Origin: Bradyrhizobium sp. MOS003
GTDB lineage: Bacteria > Pseudomonadota > Alphaproteobacteria > Rhizobiales > Xanthobacteraceae
Reading direction: 5' to 3'
Length of the DNA: 64,000 bases
NCBI RefSeq assembly: GCF_003020125.1
Contig: NZ_PYFW01000001.1
Span: 682,001 to 746,000 of the forward strand
A program made the translations under genes and the position numbers. Every line of letters begins with the position of its first letter. The first letter of the stretch is position 1. The notes below the pieces were generated by a model. The model saw only the letters and a list, made by a program, of their open reading frames with translations, was not told where the DNA came from and searched no databases. This document shows, one piece after another, positions 63,058 through 64,000 of this stretch.

Positions 63058-64000
63058 TCACGCCTTCTCCAGCGCCGCCGTCAGATCCTCGATCAGATCA
63101 TCGGCATGCTCCAGCCCCGCCGAGAAGCGGATGAAACCTTCGCTGATGCCGAGCGCGGCGCGGTCCTCCGGCTTCAGGCGCTGATGCGTCGTGGTCGCCG
63201 GATGGGTGACGAGGCTCTTGGCGTCGCCGAGATTGTTGGAGATCTTCGCAAGCTTCAATTCATTGAGCACGCGGAACGCGGCCTGCTTGCCGCCCTTGAC
63301 CTCGAAGCCGACCAGCGTCGAGCCGCCGCGCATCTGCTTCTTCACCAGGGCTGCCTGCGGATGATCGGCGCGGCCCGGGAACACCAGCCGCGAGATCTTC
63401 GGATGGCTCGCCAGCACGTCGGCGATGCGCGCGGCAGTCTCGGTCTGCGCGCGCACGCGCACGCCCAGCGTCTCGAGACCCTTGAGCAGGACCCAGGCGT
63501 TGAACGGCGAGATCGACGGGCCGGTCTGGCGCATGAAATTGTGGATATGCTCGGCGATGAAGGCCTCCGAGGACAGGATGATGCCGCCGAGGCAGCGGCC
63601 CTGGCCGTCGATGTGCTTGGTCGCGGAATAGACCACGACGTCGGCGCCGAGCGCGAGCGGGCTCTGCCAGATCGGCGTCGCGAACACGTTGTCGACGACG
63701 AGCCGCGCGCCGGCCTTGTGCGCGATCTCGGCAATCCCGGGAATGTCGAGCACGTCGAGCGTCGGGTTGGTCGGGCTCTCCAGGAAGAACGTCTTGGTGT
63801 TGGGCCTCACCGCGCGTTGCCATTCGTCGAGATTGGCGCCGTCGACCAGCGTGGTCTCGATGCCGTAGCGCGGCAGCAGGTCCTGCACGACGTAGAGGCA
63901 CGAGCCGAACAGCGCGCGGGAGGCGACCAGATGATCGCCCGCCTTGAGCGGCGCCAGGATCGCGGTTGTCACCGCGGCCATGCCGGTTGCGGCCGAGCGG
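63058..64000 (-). CDS. metZ: O-succinylhomoserine sulfhydrylase MetZ (N-terminus beyond the window)
   Basis: This is a PLP enzyme of the Cys/Met metabolism family. About 314 residues are seen, lacking the first ~80-90. The segment SAATGMAAV at the window edge, ESPTNPTLDVLDIPGIAEIAHKAGARLVVDN and the PLP lysine in SATKHIDGQGR are typical. The SLVTHPATTTHQRL stretch binds substrate. MetZ condenses O-succinylhomoserine with sulfide to make homocysteine for methionine. It could also be annotated as cystathionine gamma-synthase-like; the first choice is better supported. Confidence 0.9.
   Translation of the reverse strand, partial: RSAATGMAAVTTAILAPLKAGDHLVASRALFGSCLYVVQDLLPRYGIETTLVDGANLDEWQRAVRPNTKTFFLESPTNPTLDVLDIPGIAEIAHKAGARLVVDNVFATPIWQSPLALGADVVVYSATKHIDGQGRCLGGIILSSEAFIAEHIHNFMRQTGPSISPFNAWVLLKGLETLGVRVRAQTETAARIADVLASHPKISRLVFPGRADHPQAALVKKQMRGGSTLVGFEVKGGKQAAFRVLNELKLAKISNNLGDAKSLVTHPATTTHQRLKPEDRAALGISEGFIRFSAGLEHADDLIEDLTAALEKA

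Overview
The window is high-GC chromosomal DNA from an alphaproteobacterium, most likely Bradyrhizobium. The main pointers are a BjaR/BjaI-type quorum-sensing pair, the cell-cycle regulator gcrA with clustered GANTC sites, a KaiBC proto-clock without kaiA, a phoR-pstSCAB-phoU-phoB block, many branched-chain-amino-acid-type ABC transporters, and numerous short palindromic intergenic repeats. No tRNA, rRNA, CRISPR array, prophage or intact insertion sequence was seen.

Region 1 (1-12.2 kb). After the tail of a periplasmic binding protein, an NDH-2-like dehydrogenase and another binding protein comes a tight minus-strand unit. It reads lysR, NAD-type quinate/shikimate dehydrogenase, binding protein, livHMGF, and a QuiC-type 3-dehydroshikimate dehydratase. 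Together these would import quinate/shikimate-like compounds and feed them to protocatechuate. Region 2 (12.2-18.3 kb) is signalling: kaiC-kaiB-HWE histidine kinase, two small unknown proteins, then bjaR-bjaI with a perfect palindrome between them and a 72-residue passenger gene.

Region 3 (18.6-25.9 kb). A livHMGF operon without a binding protein is preceded by a motif almost identical to one in front of boxC. Next come a glutamine-synthetase-like ligase, a one-component Rieske oxygenase and an IclR regulator, which look like a small catabolic module. Region 4 (26-38 kb) holds a CPA2-type antiporter, a transglutaminase, VOC and AraC genes. It then has the aerobic benzoyl-CoA (box) cluster: truncated haemoglobin, boxR, benzoate-CoA ligase, hydrolase, DUF309 protein, boxC and boxB, ending in a clear terminator. 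boxA is not in the window.

Region 5 (38-48 kb) contains an outer-membrane protein, an SDR, a polysaccharide deacetylase, an OmpA-like protein and a tetR-haloalkane dehalogenase-SelW-GNAT cluster. The dehalogenase has Asn at its nucleophile position. Region 6 (46.9-53.6 kb) is the complete phosphate-starvation locus with a Pho box before pstS. Region 7 (53.8-64 kb) carries gcrA, argD-argF, hslO, apaG, opgC with two SGNH-family genes (the first catalytically degenerate), and the 5'-truncated metZ.

The dominant theme is aromatic and hydroaromatic compound use linked to transport. It sits beside global regulators for phosphate, quorum, cell cycle and a timing system. The most promising leads are the shared BoxR-like motif, the Asn103 dehalogenase, the pseudo-SGNH partner of OpgC, the glutamyl-ligase/Rieske pair, and the GANTC cluster with a 5' hairpin in front of argD.
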